From an uncultured Lachnospiraceae bacterium (GTDB lineage: Bacteria; Bacillota; Clostridia; Lachnospirales; Lachnospiraceae), in NCBI GenBank assembly GCA_910587045.1, contig CAJULG010000009.1, positions 60,246-124,245 of the forward strand: DNA of 64,000 nt. The letters are read 5' to 3'. Position 1 is the stretch's first letter. Every line of letters starts with the position of its first letter. Shown here piece by piece: positions 18,541-26,727 of this stretch. Under the pieces are notes generated by a model. It saw only the letters and a program-made list of their open reading frames with translations, searched no databases and was not told the origin of the DNA. A program made the position numbers and the translations under genes.

Positions 18541-18621
18541 GCGGGCATGGCGGAATTGGCAGACGCGCTAGATTTAGGTTCTAGTGTCCCCGACGTGCAG
18601 GTTCAAGTCCTGTTGCCCGCA
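18541..18621 (+). tRNA. tRNA-Leu (anticodon UAG)
   Basis: The acceptor stem GCGGGCA/TGCCCGC with discriminator A, the anticodon stem CTAGA/TCTAG enclosing TTTAGGT (anticodon TAG), a long variable arm (class II) and the T-loop GTTCAAGTC are all visible. The CCA end is not encoded. It is flanked by its own promoter and terminator. Confidence 0.97.
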
Positions 18622-18624
18622 TGG

Positions 18625-18669
18625 AACGAAGACCGGAGGCTGTAGATAACAGTCTCTGGTCTTTCGTTT
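18625..18669 (+). terminator. Terminator of tRNA-Leu
   Basis: AACGAAGACCGGAG pairs with CTCTGGTCTTTCGTT (one bulge, one G-T), ending in T3. It lies just after the tRNA. Confidence 0.75.
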
Positions 18670-18712
18670 AGGCAATGTAAATACACAGAAAATTATATTG
18701 GAGAAAAAGATC

Positions 18713-19624
18713 ATGACACTTACACAGTTACAATATGCGATCGCAGTTGCAGGAGCCAGCTCCATGAACGAGGCCGCAAGGACATTGTTTATTTCACAAC
18801 CCAGCCTGTCTGCAGCCATCCGGGATCTGGAAGAGGAGATTGGTATGGAATTATTTCGGCGGACGAACCGGGGAATTTCCATTACCACGGAAGGAGAGGA
18901 ATTTATCGGATATGCCAGACAGGTGGTAGAGCAGTATGCACTCCTTGAATCGAAGTATATCAATAAGGAGGTGACCAGGAAGAAATTCAGCGTATCCATG
19001 CAGCATTATACCTTTGCAGTGAAGGCCTTTGTCGAAATGGTGAAGCAGTTCGGCATGGATGAATATGAATTCGCAATACATGAGACCAGAACCTACGATG
19101 TGATCGCCAATGTAAAGAATCATAAAAGCGAGATCGGCATCCTGTATCTGGATGCATTCAACCGGCAGGTATTAACGAAGCTGTTCCGGGAGTATGATCT
19201 GGAATTCCATGAATTACTGGCTTGTAAGATCTATGTATATATGTGGAAGGGGCATCCGCTGGCAGAGCGGAGAGAAGTATCGATGGAGGAATTGGAGGAA
19301 TACCCCTGTCTCTCCTTTGAACAGGGAGATCATAACTCCTTTCATTTTTCAGAGGAGGTGCTGAGCAGCTATCGGTACAAACGACTGATCAAGGCCAGTG
19401 ACAGGGCGTCCCTGCTGAATCTTATGGTGGGGCTGAACGGATACACCCTGTGTTCCGGTATTATCTGTGAGGAGTTGAATGGTTCGGAATATTGTGCAGT
19501 TAAGCTGCGGTCAGATGCCATTATGACGATCGGATATCTGATACGAAAGAACGCTCCGGTCAGTGAGGTAGCGATGAAGTATCTGGAGGAAATTTCAAAA
19601 TATAAGAATAAAGCCCTTCTATAG
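18713..19624 (+). CDS. LysR-family transcriptional regulator
   Basis: The 303-residue protein has an N-terminal winged helix-turn-helix (MTLTQLQYAIAVA; SMNEAARTLFISQPSLSAAI) and a periplasmic-binding-like effector domain. Start ATG 18713 is nine bases after GGAG; an in-frame TTG at 18698 would add five residues. It stands alone after the tRNA, so its target genes are not indicated by position, although LysR proteins of this type often control sulfur or amino-acid genes and metY lies 5 kb away. Confidence 0.92.
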   Translation: MTLTQLQYAIAVAGASSMNEAARTLFISQPSLSAAIRDLEEEIGMELFRRTNRGISITTEGEEFIGYARQVVEQYALLESKYINKEVTRKKFSVSMQHYTFAVKAFVEMVKQFGMDEYEFAIHETRTYDVIANVKNHKSEIGILYLDAFNRQVLTKLFREYDLEFHELLACKIYVYMWKGHPLAERREVSMEELEEYPCLSFEQGDHNSFHFSEEVLSSYRYKRLIKASDRASLLNLMVGLNGYTLCSGIICEELNGSEYCAVKLRSDAIMTIGYLIRKNAPVSEVAMKYLEEISKYKNKALL

Positions 19625-19666
19625 AAAAGGAATATCATGTAAATATATTCAGATGTATCTGTCGGA

Positions 19667-19695
19667 TTGTTTTGGTTTACTATCTATGTTAATAT
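19667..19695 (+). promoter_or_regulatory. Candidate sigma-A promoter
   Basis: TTGTTT (19667-19672), 17-bp spacer, TAATAT (19690-19695), upstream of the protein gene at 19745. Confidence 0.5.
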
Positions 19696-19744
19696 GTAGG
19701 TAGCATTAAGAGGGAGATGCCGGAGCTTCGGGCTGACCGGCAAT

Positions 19745-20398
19745 ATGATCATGGGAGAAAAAGACAGGTATATTTACATAATGATTTCGGAAACGACGAC
19801 ACGGTTTGGCTATCTGCTGCGACGTGTAGGGAAGGTACGCTTTAATCATGCTTCGGTTGCCCTGGATGAAGAATTGAATGAATGCTGGTCTTTTGCAAGG
19901 AGACAGTATCATGCGCCATTGATCTTCGGACTGGTAAAGGAAACCATGGATCGGTTTACGCTCCACAGATTTTCTGATGTTCAGGTGCTGATCTTTCGGA
20001 TTCCGGTCACAGAGGAACAGTACCAGGGGGTAAGACAGATGATCGCAGCAATCCGCCAGGATGATGAGTACATTTATAATCTGTTTTCCGTACTGACCTT
20101 TCCATTGTTCAAGGGATTTGCAATCTATAAGGCATATTCCTGCATTGAGTTTACCATGAATGTGATAAGGCAGCTGAAATTTACACTGGACATGCCTGCC
20201 TGCCGGTATACCCCGGATGATTTAATAGAGTTTCTGTCAGAGTACCGGTATTTTGAAGGAAATCTGCTGGATTACAAGAAGCCATCGGAACGGGACGAAG
20301 CGTATTTTCAGCCAATCTGTTTTTCCCAGATACTGCAAAGCGGCTGGAATCTGCTTCGGCTGATGAAGCGTTCTGTTTTTGGAAGTCTGGGAGGCTGA
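19745..20398 (+). CDS. Putative permuted papain-like (NlpC/P60-superfamily) protein
   Basis: The 217-residue protein has no signal peptide. It carries a His in FNHASVALDEELNECWSF followed much later by a Cys in KAYSCIEFTMNVI. His before Cys, with these local contexts, resembles the circularly permuted papain-like hydrolases (YiiX/YaeF type) rather than standard NlpC/P60. The start is ambiguous (ATG 19745 or 19751, weak ribosome sites). It has its own promoter candidate and a strong terminator, so it is monocistronic. Biochemical role unknown; the family call rests on two motifs. Confidence 0.6.
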   Translation: MIMGEKDRYIYIMISETTTRFGYLLRRVGKVRFNHASVALDEELNECWSFARRQYHAPLIFGLVKETMDRFTLHRFSDVQVLIFRIPVTEEQYQGVRQMIAAIRQDDEYIYNLFSVLTFPLFKGFAIYKAYSCIEFTMNVIRQLKFTLDMPACRYTPDDLIEFLSEYRYFEGNLLDYKKPSERDEAYFQPICFSQILQSGWNLLRLMKRSVFGSLGG

Positions 20399-20415
20399 TA
20401 AAGGATTTGACCAAT

Positions 20416-20467
20416 ACCTGGGAGCGTCTTTTTAGTACAGAAAGACGCTTGTCCAGGTGTTTTTTTA
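20416..20467 (+). terminator. Rho-independent terminator
   Basis: ACCTGG and GCGTCTTT pair with AAAGACGC and TCCAGGT, followed by seven T. It ends the 19745 gene just before the CsoR promoter. Confidence 0.85.
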
Positions 20468-20468
20468 C

Positions 20469-20498
20469 TTTACAACATACCCCATAGGGGTATATAAT
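20469..20498 (+). promoter_or_regulatory. CsoR-controlled promoter with operator
   Basis: TTTACA (20469-20474), 18-bp spacer, TATAAT (20493-20498). The spacer contains the perfect inverted repeat ATACCCC-ATA-GGGGTAT (20477-20493), the typical CsoR operator. Apo-CsoR bound here would block RNA polymerase; Cu(I) would release it. Confidence 0.88.
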
Positions 20499-20532
20499 AA
20501 AGTTGCAAAAATGAGATGGAGGAAAAGCAGTT

Positions 20533-20850
20533 TTGAAAAATGACAATGAAAAGCAGTGTGAATGCAGTGGACACAAGTCAAAGGAGCGTTCGGAGCAGGA
20601 GTATAAGAATCTCATTCACCGGCTCAACCGTATCGAGGGACAGATCCGGGGAATCCGGGGTATGGTGGAGCGGAATGCATACTGTACGGATATTTTGATT
20701 CAGGTGTCGGCTGTCAATGCTGCCTTAAACAGTTTTAATAAAGTTTTACTGGAAAATCACATAAAAAGCTGTGTGATCAGGGATATTAAGGATGGAAAGG
20801 AAGAAACCGTGGATGAGCTGGTAGAGACCTTACAGAAGCTGATGCGGTAA
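20533..20850 (+). CDS. csoR: Copper-sensing repressor CsoR
   Basis: The 105-residue all-helical DUF156 protein carries the Cu(I) ligand set Cys (AYCTDIL), His and Cys (ENHIKSC), plus the conserved HRLNRIEGQIRGI DNA-contact helix. It starts at TTG 20533 behind GGAGGA; the ATG a few bases later is out of frame. Its own promoter carries the CsoR box, and copA follows, so it represses the operon until copper rises. An N-terminal CECSGHKS stretch may add a metal site. Confidence 0.95.
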   Translation: MKNDNEKQCECSGHKSKERSEQEYKNLIHRLNRIEGQIRGIRGMVERNAYCTDILIQVSAVNAALNSFNKVLLENHIKSCVIRDIKDGKEETVDELVETLQKLMR

Positions 20851-20900
20851 CAGACGATCCGATATTTGGCTATGGAACAAGTGGAATGGAGGTGAAGGCC

Positions 20901-23489
20901 ATGGAACAATATACAGTAACCGGTATGAGCTGTGCTGCCTGCAGTGCCAGAATTGAGAAGGCAGTTTCCAAAGTGGAGGGGGTAACTGCATGCAGTGTCA
21001 GCCTGTTAACGAATTCCATGGGTGTGGAAGGAGATGCAGATCCCGCTGCTGTCATGCAGGCAGTCGCCGCCGCCGGATATGGCGCCGAACAAAAGAAGGC
21101 TGCAGGAAAGGCGACAGGTAAGCAGAAAGGGGCATCTGCTATAGCAGATGCAGAGGATGCATTGCAGGACAGAGAAACGCCTGTGCTGCGGAGGCGGTTG
21201 ATTGCTTCTCTGGTTTTTTTGATCATTCTTATGTACATTTCCATGGGGCATATGATGTGGAACTGGCCGCTGCCGGCGTTCCTTCAGGGAAATCATGTGG
21301 CAGTGGGACTGCTTCAATTATTGCTGACGATTGCCGTCATGGTGATCAATCAGAAGTTCTTTATTAATGGTTACAAGAGTCTCTTTCAGGGTGCACCGAA
21401 TATGGATGCATTAGTGGCATTAGGTGCAACGGCCGCTTTTGTCTACAGTACCTACGCCTTATTTGCCATGACGGATGCACAGGCGCGGGGAGATTTAAAT
21501 GGTGTTATGCATTATATGCATGAGCTTTATTTTGAATCGGCTGCCATGATATTAGCGCTGATCACCGTAGGCAAGATGCTAGAAGCAGTCTCTAAGGGCA
21601 AGACCACCAGCGCCCTGAAGGGGTTGATGAAGCTGGCGCCGAAGACTGCAACGCTTTTGATCGATGGTATGGAAACGGAGGTGGCGATCGAGCAGGTAGA
21701 AAAGGGCAGTATCTTCGTGGTTCGCCCTGGTGAGAATATACCGGTTGACGGTATTGTGCTGGAGGGCAGCAGCGCAGTAAATGAGGCGGCTCTGACCGGT
21801 GAGAGTATTCCGGTAGATAAAGCCGCGGGAGACCGGGTATCAGCGGCTACTGTAAATCAGTCCGGGTTCCTGACCTGCGAGGCGGTACGGGTGGGAGAGG
21901 ATACCACCCTTGCCCAGATCATTCAGATGGTCAGTGATGCAGCAGCGACCAAAGCGCCGATTGCCAAGGTAGCAGATAAGGTATCCGGTGTCTTCGTGCC
22001 GATCGTTATCGGTATTGCGATTCTCACCATTGCTGTATGGCTGCTGGCGGGAGAGGGAATCGGGTTTGCTCTGGCAAGAGGAATTTCTGTACTGGTGATC
22101 AGCTGTCCGTGTGCACTGGGACTGGCAACTCCGGTTGCTATCATGGTCGGAAACGGGGTAGGCGCCAGACACGGCATTATGTTTAAGACCGCAGTATCCT
22201 TAGAGGAAACCGGAAAGGTACAGATCGTCGCTCTGGACAAGACGGGTACCATCACCTGTGGTGAACCGAAGGTAACGGATATCGTTCCGGCAGAAGGGAT
22301 AACAGAACAGGAACTGTTGTCTATGGCTTATGCTCTGGAGCGAAAGAGCGAGCATCCTCTGGCAAAGGCGGTGATCGAGCGGGCGGAGGCGGATGGTCTG
22401 GAAGGAAAGGCAGTCACAGATTTTCAGGCGGTTCCGGGCAACGGCTTATCTGCCAGACTGGAGGGCGCAGTGATCTGTGGAGGAAATTATGCGTTTATAC
22501 AGAAGCAGGCTGTGATTTCGCAGCAGACCGGAAGGCAGGCGGAGGCGCTTGCTGCAGAAGGAAAGACCCCGTTGTTTTTTGCCCGGAAGAAAGATGAAGA
22601 GCAGGAATTCATGGGAATCATTGCAGTGGCGGATGTGATAAAGGAGGATAGTCCGCAGGCAGTAAGGGAATTACAGCAGATGGGTATCCGTGTGGTAATG
22701 CTGACGGGTGACAATGAGCGGACTGCCCGTGCGATTGGAGATCAGGCCGGTGTGGATGAGGTGATCGCCGGAGTGCTGCCGGAGGGAAAGGAGGCTGTGA
22801 TCCGGGAATTAAAGCAAAAGGGCAGGACTGCCATGGTAGGAGATGGTATGAACGATGCACCTGCCCTGACCCGGGCGGATATCGGAATTGCCATTGGAGC
22901 GGGAACCGATATTGCAATCGATGCGGCAGATGTGGTATTAATGAAGAGCAGGCTAAGTGATGTACCGGCAGCCATCCGGCTGAGCCGGAGAACCCTGACC
23001 AATATTCATGAGAATCTATTCTGGGCATTTATTTATAATGTGATCGGTATTCCATTGGCAGCGGGGGTATGGATTCCATTGTTTGGCTGGCAGTTGAATC
23101 CAATGTTCGGTGCGGCAGCCATGAGCTTATCCAGCTTCTGTGTTGTGACCAATGCACTTCGGCTGAATCTGGTGCGGATCTATGATGCCGGCAGGGACAG
23201 GAAAGGCCGGAACCGGATAGAAGATCCGGAACAAAAAGAACAGGAAACATTAGAATATGAAAGTATGGAGGAATCGACTATGAACAGGACAATAACGATC
23301 GAAGGTATGATGTGTGGACATTGTGAGGCAAGAGTAAAGAAGGCGCTGGAGGCATTGCCGGAGGTGTCGGAGGCGGTTGTCAGCCATGAGGCCGGAACTG
23401 CAGTTGTTACCTTGCAGGGTGAGGTGACAGAGGAAGTATTAAAGCAGACGGTGGAAGCACAGGATTATAAAGTGGTTTCTATCGCATAA
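20901..23489 (+). CDS. copA: Copper-exporting P1B-type ATPase with N- and C-terminal HMA domains
   Basis: Pumps Cu(I) out across the membrane. Start ATG 20901 follows GGAGGTGA; an upstream in-frame ATG 20886 overlaps that ribosome site. Order: N-terminal HMA (GMSCAACSA), eight predicted TM helices including the CPCALG ion site, actuator TGES, phosphorylation DKTGTIT, SEHPLAKA, and GDGMNDAPAL. Unusually, after the last TM pair a charged linker leads to a second HMA domain (MMCGHCEARV) at the very C-terminus, about residues 794-862. The length of 862 residues is longer than the usual ~750-800. Confidence 0.96.
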   Translation: MEQYTVTGMSCAACSARIEKAVSKVEGVTACSVSLLTNSMGVEGDADPAAVMQAVAAAGYGAEQKKAAGKATGKQKGASAIADAEDALQDRETPVLRRRLIASLVFLIILMYISMGHMMWNWPLPAFLQGNHVAVGLLQLLLTIAVMVINQKFFINGYKSLFQGAPNMDALVALGATAAFVYSTYALFAMTDAQARGDLNGVMHYMHELYFESAAMILALITVGKMLEAVSKGKTTSALKGLMKLAPKTATLLIDGMETEVAIEQVEKGSIFVVRPGENIPVDGIVLEGSSAVNEAALTGESIPVDKAAGDRVSAATVNQSGFLTCEAVRVGEDTTLAQIIQMVSDAAATKAPIAKVADKVSGVFVPIVIGIAILTIAVWLLAGEGIGFALARGISVLVISCPCALGLATPVAIMVGNGVGARHGIMFKTAVSLEETGKVQIVALDKTGTITCGEPKVTDIVPAEGITEQELLSMAYALERKSEHPLAKAVIERAEADGLEGKAVTDFQAVPGNGLSARLEGAVICGGNYAFIQKQAVISQQTGRQAEALAAEGKTPLFFARKKDEEQEFMGIIAVADVIKEDSPQAVRELQQMGIRVVMLTGDNERTARAIGDQAGVDEVIAGVLPEGKEAVIRELKQKGRTAMVGDGMNDAPALTRADIGIAIGAGTDIAIDAADVVLMKSRLSDVPAAIRLSRRTLTNIHENLFWAFIYNVIGIPLAAGVWIPLFGWQLNPMFGAAAMSLSSFCVVTNALRLNLVRIYDAGRDRKGRNRIEDPEQKEQETLEYESMEESTMNRTITIEGMMCGHCEARVKKALEALPEVSEAVVSHEAGTAVVTLQGEVTEEVLKQTVEAQDYKVVSIA
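23280..23489 (+). CDS. Embedded CopZ-like copper chaperone (internal start in copA)
   Basis: In frame with copA, ATG 23280 has a textbook ribosome site (GGAGG at 23267-23271, 8-base spacing) inside the linker region. Translation from it gives a free 69-residue heavy-metal-associated domain with the MMCGHCEAR ligand motif, the size and form of CopZ. This could be a copZ gene fused to copA that kept its own start, so both a fused and a free chaperone may be made. Internal initiation is an inference. Confidence 0.6.
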   Translation: MNRTITIEGMMCGHCEARVKKALEALPEVSEAVVSHEAGTAVVTLQGEVTEEVLKQTVEAQDYKVVSIA

Positions 23490-24268
23490 TGGATACGGAA
23501 GCAGGAACAGAGGTTATGACAGAGCAATTAGAGGAACAATTTTCAAGAACGGAGCTTTTGTTTGGCAGTGAAGCAATGGAACGGTTTCGAACAGCAAGGG
23601 TGGCTGTATTCGGAATCGGGGGTGTTGGCGGATATGTGGCTGAGGCCCTGGTCCGGAGTGGAATCGGTGCGATTGATCTGATCGATCATGATAAGGTAAG
23701 TCTTTCCAATCTGAATCGACAGATCATCGCAGCCAGAAGTACCCTGGGAGCCTATAAGGTGGATGCCATGAAAGAACGGATACTCGATATCAACCCGGAC
23801 TGCCGGGTTGTGGTACATAAATGCTTCTATCTTCCGGAGACAAAAGATCTCTTTGATCTTACTCAATATACTTATATTGTGGATGCAGTGGATACAGTAG
23901 CGGCCAAGCTTCAACTGGCTGTAGAGGCGAAGGAATACGGGATACCGATCATCAGCAGTATGGGAGCCGGGAATAAACTGAATCCCATGGGCTTTGAGGT
24001 GGCGGATATTTATCAGACCTCGGTCTGTCCGTTGGCAAGGGTAATGCGGCGGGAATTAAAGAAGCGCAATATAACGGAGCTGAAGGTGGTGTATTCGAAG
24101 GAACCGCCGGTTACTAATGTACAGGAATCAGATAACACATCTGACTGTCAGGAGGAGGTACGGGAAGCTTCCGGCCGGAACCATATACCCGGTTCGGTTG
24201 CCTTTGTACCGTCTGTCGTAGGTTTGATTCTTGCGGGAGAGGTACTGAAGGATATTGGCTATAGGTAA
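23489..24268 (+). CDS. tcdA: tRNA threonylcarbamoyladenosine dehydratase (ThiF/TcdA family)
   Basis: E1-like adenylating enzyme that cyclises t6A to ct6A in tRNA. The 259-residue protein has the nucleotide-binding FGIGGVGGYVAEALVRSGIG, DHDKVSLSNLNRQI, and the conserved segments SMGAGNKLNP and VCPLARVMRRELKK. Start ATG 23489 overlaps the copA stop by one base; an in-frame ATG 23516 would give the more usual N-terminus. It is co-transcribed with copA by layout, although the function is unrelated to copper. Confidence 0.93.
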   Translation: MDTEAGTEVMTEQLEEQFSRTELLFGSEAMERFRTARVAVFGIGGVGGYVAEALVRSGIGAIDLIDHDKVSLSNLNRQIIAARSTLGAYKVDAMKERILDINPDCRVVVHKCFYLPETKDLFDLTQYTYIVDAVDTVAAKLQLAVEAKEYGIPIISSMGAGNKLNPMGFEVADIYQTSVCPLARVMRRELKKRNITELKVVYSKEPPVTNVQESDNTSDCQEEVREASGRNHIPGSVAFVPSVVGLILAGEVLKDIGYR

Positions 24269-24398
24269 AACCTATAATGGATTCATGGCAGCCGGTATTA
24301 GACACCCTTCTGCTTATATGTTAATATAACCTTGTTAACAGATAGGAATTAAAGGAATTAAAATCATAAGCAGAATCTACTGCGGAAAGAGGTACATT

Positions 24399-25706
24399 AT
24401 GAGTAAAAAACCATATGAAAAGAGAAATTTAAAGTTTGAAACACTGCAGTTGCATGTCGGACAGGAGCAGCCGGATCCGGTCACAGATGCGAGAGCCGTT
24501 CCGATCTATCAGACCTCATCTTATGTCTTCCACAACAGCGACCATGCGGCGGCAAGATTTAATCTGAGTGATGCAGGCAACATCTATGGCAGATTAACAA
24601 ATCCGACGGAGGATGTATTTGAACGGAGGATTGCCGCTCTGGAGGGTGGTGTTGCAGCACTGGCAGTTGCTTCCGGCGCAGCAGCTATTACATATACCTT
24701 TCAGAATCTGGCACAGCAGGGTGACCATATTGTAGCGGCAAAGAATATTTATGGAGGAACCTATAATCTTCTTGCCCATACCCTGCCGGAGTATGGAATC
24801 ACGACTACTTTTGTGGATCCTTCTGATTATGCCGGAATAGAGGCGGCGATTCAGGAGAATACCAAAGCGGTTTTCATCGAAACCCTGGGGAATCCGAATT
24901 CTGATGTAGCCGATATTGAGCGGATTGCCGGTATTGCCCATGCTCACAGGATTCCGCTGGTAATCGATAATACCTTTGCAACTCCGTATCTGGTCCGGCC
25001 GATTGAATATGGTGCGGATATTGTAGTTCACTCTGCGACCAAGTTCATTGGCGGTCATGGCACGACGATTGGCGGTGTTATTGTAGACAGCGGTAAGTTT
25101 GACTGGGAGGCCAGCGGACGGTTTCCGTCGCTGACAGAGCCGAATCCAAGCTATCATGGTGTCAGCTTTACAAAAGCAGTGGGGGCGGCGGCCTTTGTCA
25201 CTAAGATCCGTGCGATCCTGCTTCGGGATACCGGCGCGACGCTTTCCCCGTTTCATGCCTTTTTCTTCCTGCAGGGGCTGGAAACCCTGTCATTGCGGGT
25301 AGAGCGGCACATAGAGAATGCATTGAAGGTAGTGGAATACCTGAGCCGGCACCCCCAGGTGGAAGCAGTTCACCATCCGGCGGTTTCCCGGGATTCAGAG
25401 CAACAGGCTCTATATAAGAAGTATTTTCCACAGGGCGGCGGTTCCATCTTTACCTTCGAGATCAAGGGGGATGACCGGAAGGCAAAGGATTTTATTGATA
25501 ATCTGGAGCTGTTTTCCCTGCTTGCTAATGTAGCGGATGCGAAGTCCCTGGTCATCCATCCGGCCTCTACCACACATTCGCAGTTGAATGAGACAGAGCT
25601 GGCGGATCAGGGCATTAAGCCGAATACCATTCGCCTGTCAATCGGTACGGAGAATATTGAGGATATAATTGAGGATTTAGAAGAAGCGTTTCAGGCAGTA
25701 CAGTAA
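24399..25706 (+). CDS. metY: O-acetylhomoserine sulfhydrylase
   Basis: PLP enzyme joining sulfide to O-acetylhomoserine to make homocysteine. The 435 residues are typical of MetY. The PLP lysine lies in SATKFIGGHGTTIGG, with QTSSYVF, YGRLTNPT, ASGAAAITYT and DNTFATPYLVRP also present. A ribosome site of AAAGAGG type precedes ATG 24399. No SAM riboswitch or T-box is recognisable in the 130-bp leader. It ends at a strong terminator. Confidence 0.96.
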   Translation: MSKKPYEKRNLKFETLQLHVGQEQPDPVTDARAVPIYQTSSYVFHNSDHAAARFNLSDAGNIYGRLTNPTEDVFERRIAALEGGVAALAVASGAAAITYTFQNLAQQGDHIVAAKNIYGGTYNLLAHTLPEYGITTTFVDPSDYAGIEAAIQENTKAVFIETLGNPNSDVADIERIAGIAHAHRIPLVIDNTFATPYLVRPIEYGADIVVHSATKFIGGHGTTIGGVIVDSGKFDWEASGRFPSLTEPNPSYHGVSFTKAVGAAAFVTKIRAILLRDTGATLSPFHAFFFLQGLETLSLRVERHIENALKVVEYLSRHPQVEAVHHPAVSRDSEQQALYKKYFPQGGGSIFTFEIKGDDRKAKDFIDNLELFSLLANVADAKSLVIHPASTTHSQLNETELADQGIKPNTIRLSIGTENIEDIIEDLEEAFQAVQ

Positions 25707-25721
25707 CAGTAGAGGATACAG

Positions 25722-25774
25722 AAGAGGCCCTGCATTCCGGTACAGGATTACCGGGAAGCAGGGCCTCTTTCTTT
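25722..25774 (+). terminator. Strong terminator after metY
   Basis: AAGAGGCCCTGC (25722-25733) pairs perfectly with GCAGGGCCTCTT (25758-25769), followed by a T-rich tail. Confidence 0.9.
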
Positions 25775-25824
25775 GGGTTCGTCCGTATATGAGATCATAC
25801 CGGGCTGAATGATCGCTTAATCAC

Positions 25825-25968
25825 TTAATCATATAAGGAAGCATGATATCTGATCTTGCGATAGATTTTATATATTAATACCCATATCATGGATACTACC
25901 AGATATAAGGTTGATAAAAGACCGGCGGCTCCCCCGATAATGACTAAAATTAAAATTCCAATGTTCAT
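25825..25968 (-). CDS. Small 47-residue membrane protein
   Basis: A short open frame on the minus strand with ATG at 25968-25966 preceded by AGAGGA at good spacing. The product begins MNIGILILVIIGGAAGLLS, a long single transmembrane helix (about residues 4-33), then a basic tail (KIYRKIRYHASLYD). It lies downstream of the minus-strand gene at 26063-26467 and may share its promoter. Coding status rests on ribosome site, hydrophobic pattern and positive-inside tail. Function unknown. Confidence 0.6.
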   Translation of the reverse strand: MNIGILILVIIGGAAGLLSTLYLVVSMIWVLIYKIYRKIRYHASLYD

Positions 25969-26019
25969 AAATGAAAATCCTCTTTTCTATATGTTCTTTT
26001 AAATTGCATACGCAAACAA

Positions 26020-26038
26020 GCCTATGTGTAACATAGGC
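26020..26038 (-). other. Hairpin between the two minus-strand small genes
   Basis: Perfect inverted repeat GCCTATGT-gta-ACATAGGC. On the minus strand it follows the 26063-26467 gene; its tail is only moderately U-rich, so it may be a partial terminator or RNA-stability element. Confidence 0.45.
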
Positions 26039-26062
26039 AAAACAAAATATATAGAAAATGGA

Positions 26063-26467
26063 TCAGGATTTCTGACCATCCTGATGATGGATATATTGAA
26101 GAATAACAGTAATACTAAAGAACTGGTATACGGTTCTGCTTCTGGCAGTAAGCGTCAGAGGATCAGATTGTAGGGGACAAAGCGGTATACCGGTAATGAA
26201 GCCGCTGATCCTGTTTCGCCAGGTTCGGTCTGTCTGCCCGGTTCGTCGGATGGTAGTAAGAAGAACGGGCTTTCCCAATAGTTCTTCTGTACAGAGCACT
26301 GGTGAATCCGGTAACTTGCCAATGGAAGAATAAACAGAATGCAGAGGCTGAACCTGCCGGGACGCAAATAAGGAATCTGTCGGGAGCTCCGCCTGACACA
26401 TTCCGGATAACAGCATGGCAATTATGATCAGAATGCCTATATAATTGTTTTTATATCGAATATGCAT
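26063..26467 (-). CDS. Small secreted or membrane-anchored hypothetical protein (134 aa)
   Basis: Start ATG 26467 has GAGGT five bases upstream; a longer frame begins at 26479 without a ribosome site. It has an N-terminal signal-like helix (IGILIIIAMLLSGMCQAE), a variable Ser/Thr/Arg middle, and a C-terminus ending IHHQDGQKS. The hydrophobic stretch near the end plus a terminal YIHxxDG motif resembles small uncharacterised Lachnospiraceae proteins I recall. A good minus-strand promoter lies just upstream. Function unknown. Confidence 0.55.
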   Translation of the reverse strand: MHIRYKNNYIGILIIIAMLLSGMCQAELPTDSLFASRQVQPLHSVYSSIGKLPDSPVLCTEELLGKPVLLTTIRRTGQTDRTWRNRISGFITGIPLCPLQSDPLTLTARSRTVYQFFSITVILQYIHHQDGQKS

Positions 26468-26534
26468 CTTATACCTCATTGCAATTTAGCAAAGCCGGAG
26501 TACAGGTTATTGCAATCCGTCGCTTGTGAGTCCT

Positions 26535-26563
26535 ATTATACTGCCGGAAGCTCCGTAAAGCAA
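26535..26563 (-). promoter_or_regulatory. Minus-strand sigma-A promoter
   Basis: Reading the minus strand: TTGCTT (26563-26558), 17-bp spacer, TATAAT (26540-26535). It drives the 26063-26467 gene and probably the 47-residue gene. Confidence 0.7.
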
Positions 26564-26636
26564 GAATGCAGCCGGAAAAACCCTAGGTTATGAAATACCT
26601 ATCATTACCCTATCGGGTGGTGATATGGTAAAGTAT

Positions 26637-26681
26637 GACCTGAGGAGGGACCCGGCATAAGCCGGGAGGAGCCCTGAGGTC
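26637..26681 (+). ncRNA. Two-stem structured motif, copy 1
   Basis: Outer stem GACCT/AGGTC; purine-rich internal strands with AGGAGGGA on one side and GAGGAGCCCT on the other; inner stem CCGGC/GCCGG with loop ATAA. A -10-like TAAAGT lies immediately upstream. It aligns position by position with the copies at 26728 and 45707. Stem bases differ between copies but remain paired, which argues for a conserved RNA fold. Confidence 0.6.
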
Positions 26682-26708
26682 GGATTGCAGGAACCTATAA
26701 ATGCAGGC
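26664..26708 (+). repeat. 45-bp direct repeat, first copy
   Basis: Identical to 26812-26856. It spans the 3' half of the structured motif and the following spacer containing GGATTGCAGGAACC. Homology continues imperfectly for about 20 bp to the -10-like hexamer, so the duplicated unit is about 148 bp. Confidence 0.85.
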
Positions 26709-26727
26709 AGGAATCATGGTACAATAT

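Noticed and set aside
18307..18645. 112-residue open frame running across the tRNA
   Set aside because: It overlaps the vanY-like gene, the tRNA promoter and tRNA-Leu, and its codon pattern is that of a shadow frame.
22618..23028. Pro/His-rich antisense frame in copA
   Set aside because: Shadow of the P-domain coding strand, without signals of its own.
24269..24398. SAM riboswitch or T-box in front of metY
   Set aside because: No characteristic conserved segments; only a short GCAG/CTGC dyad near 24369, and the leader is too short.
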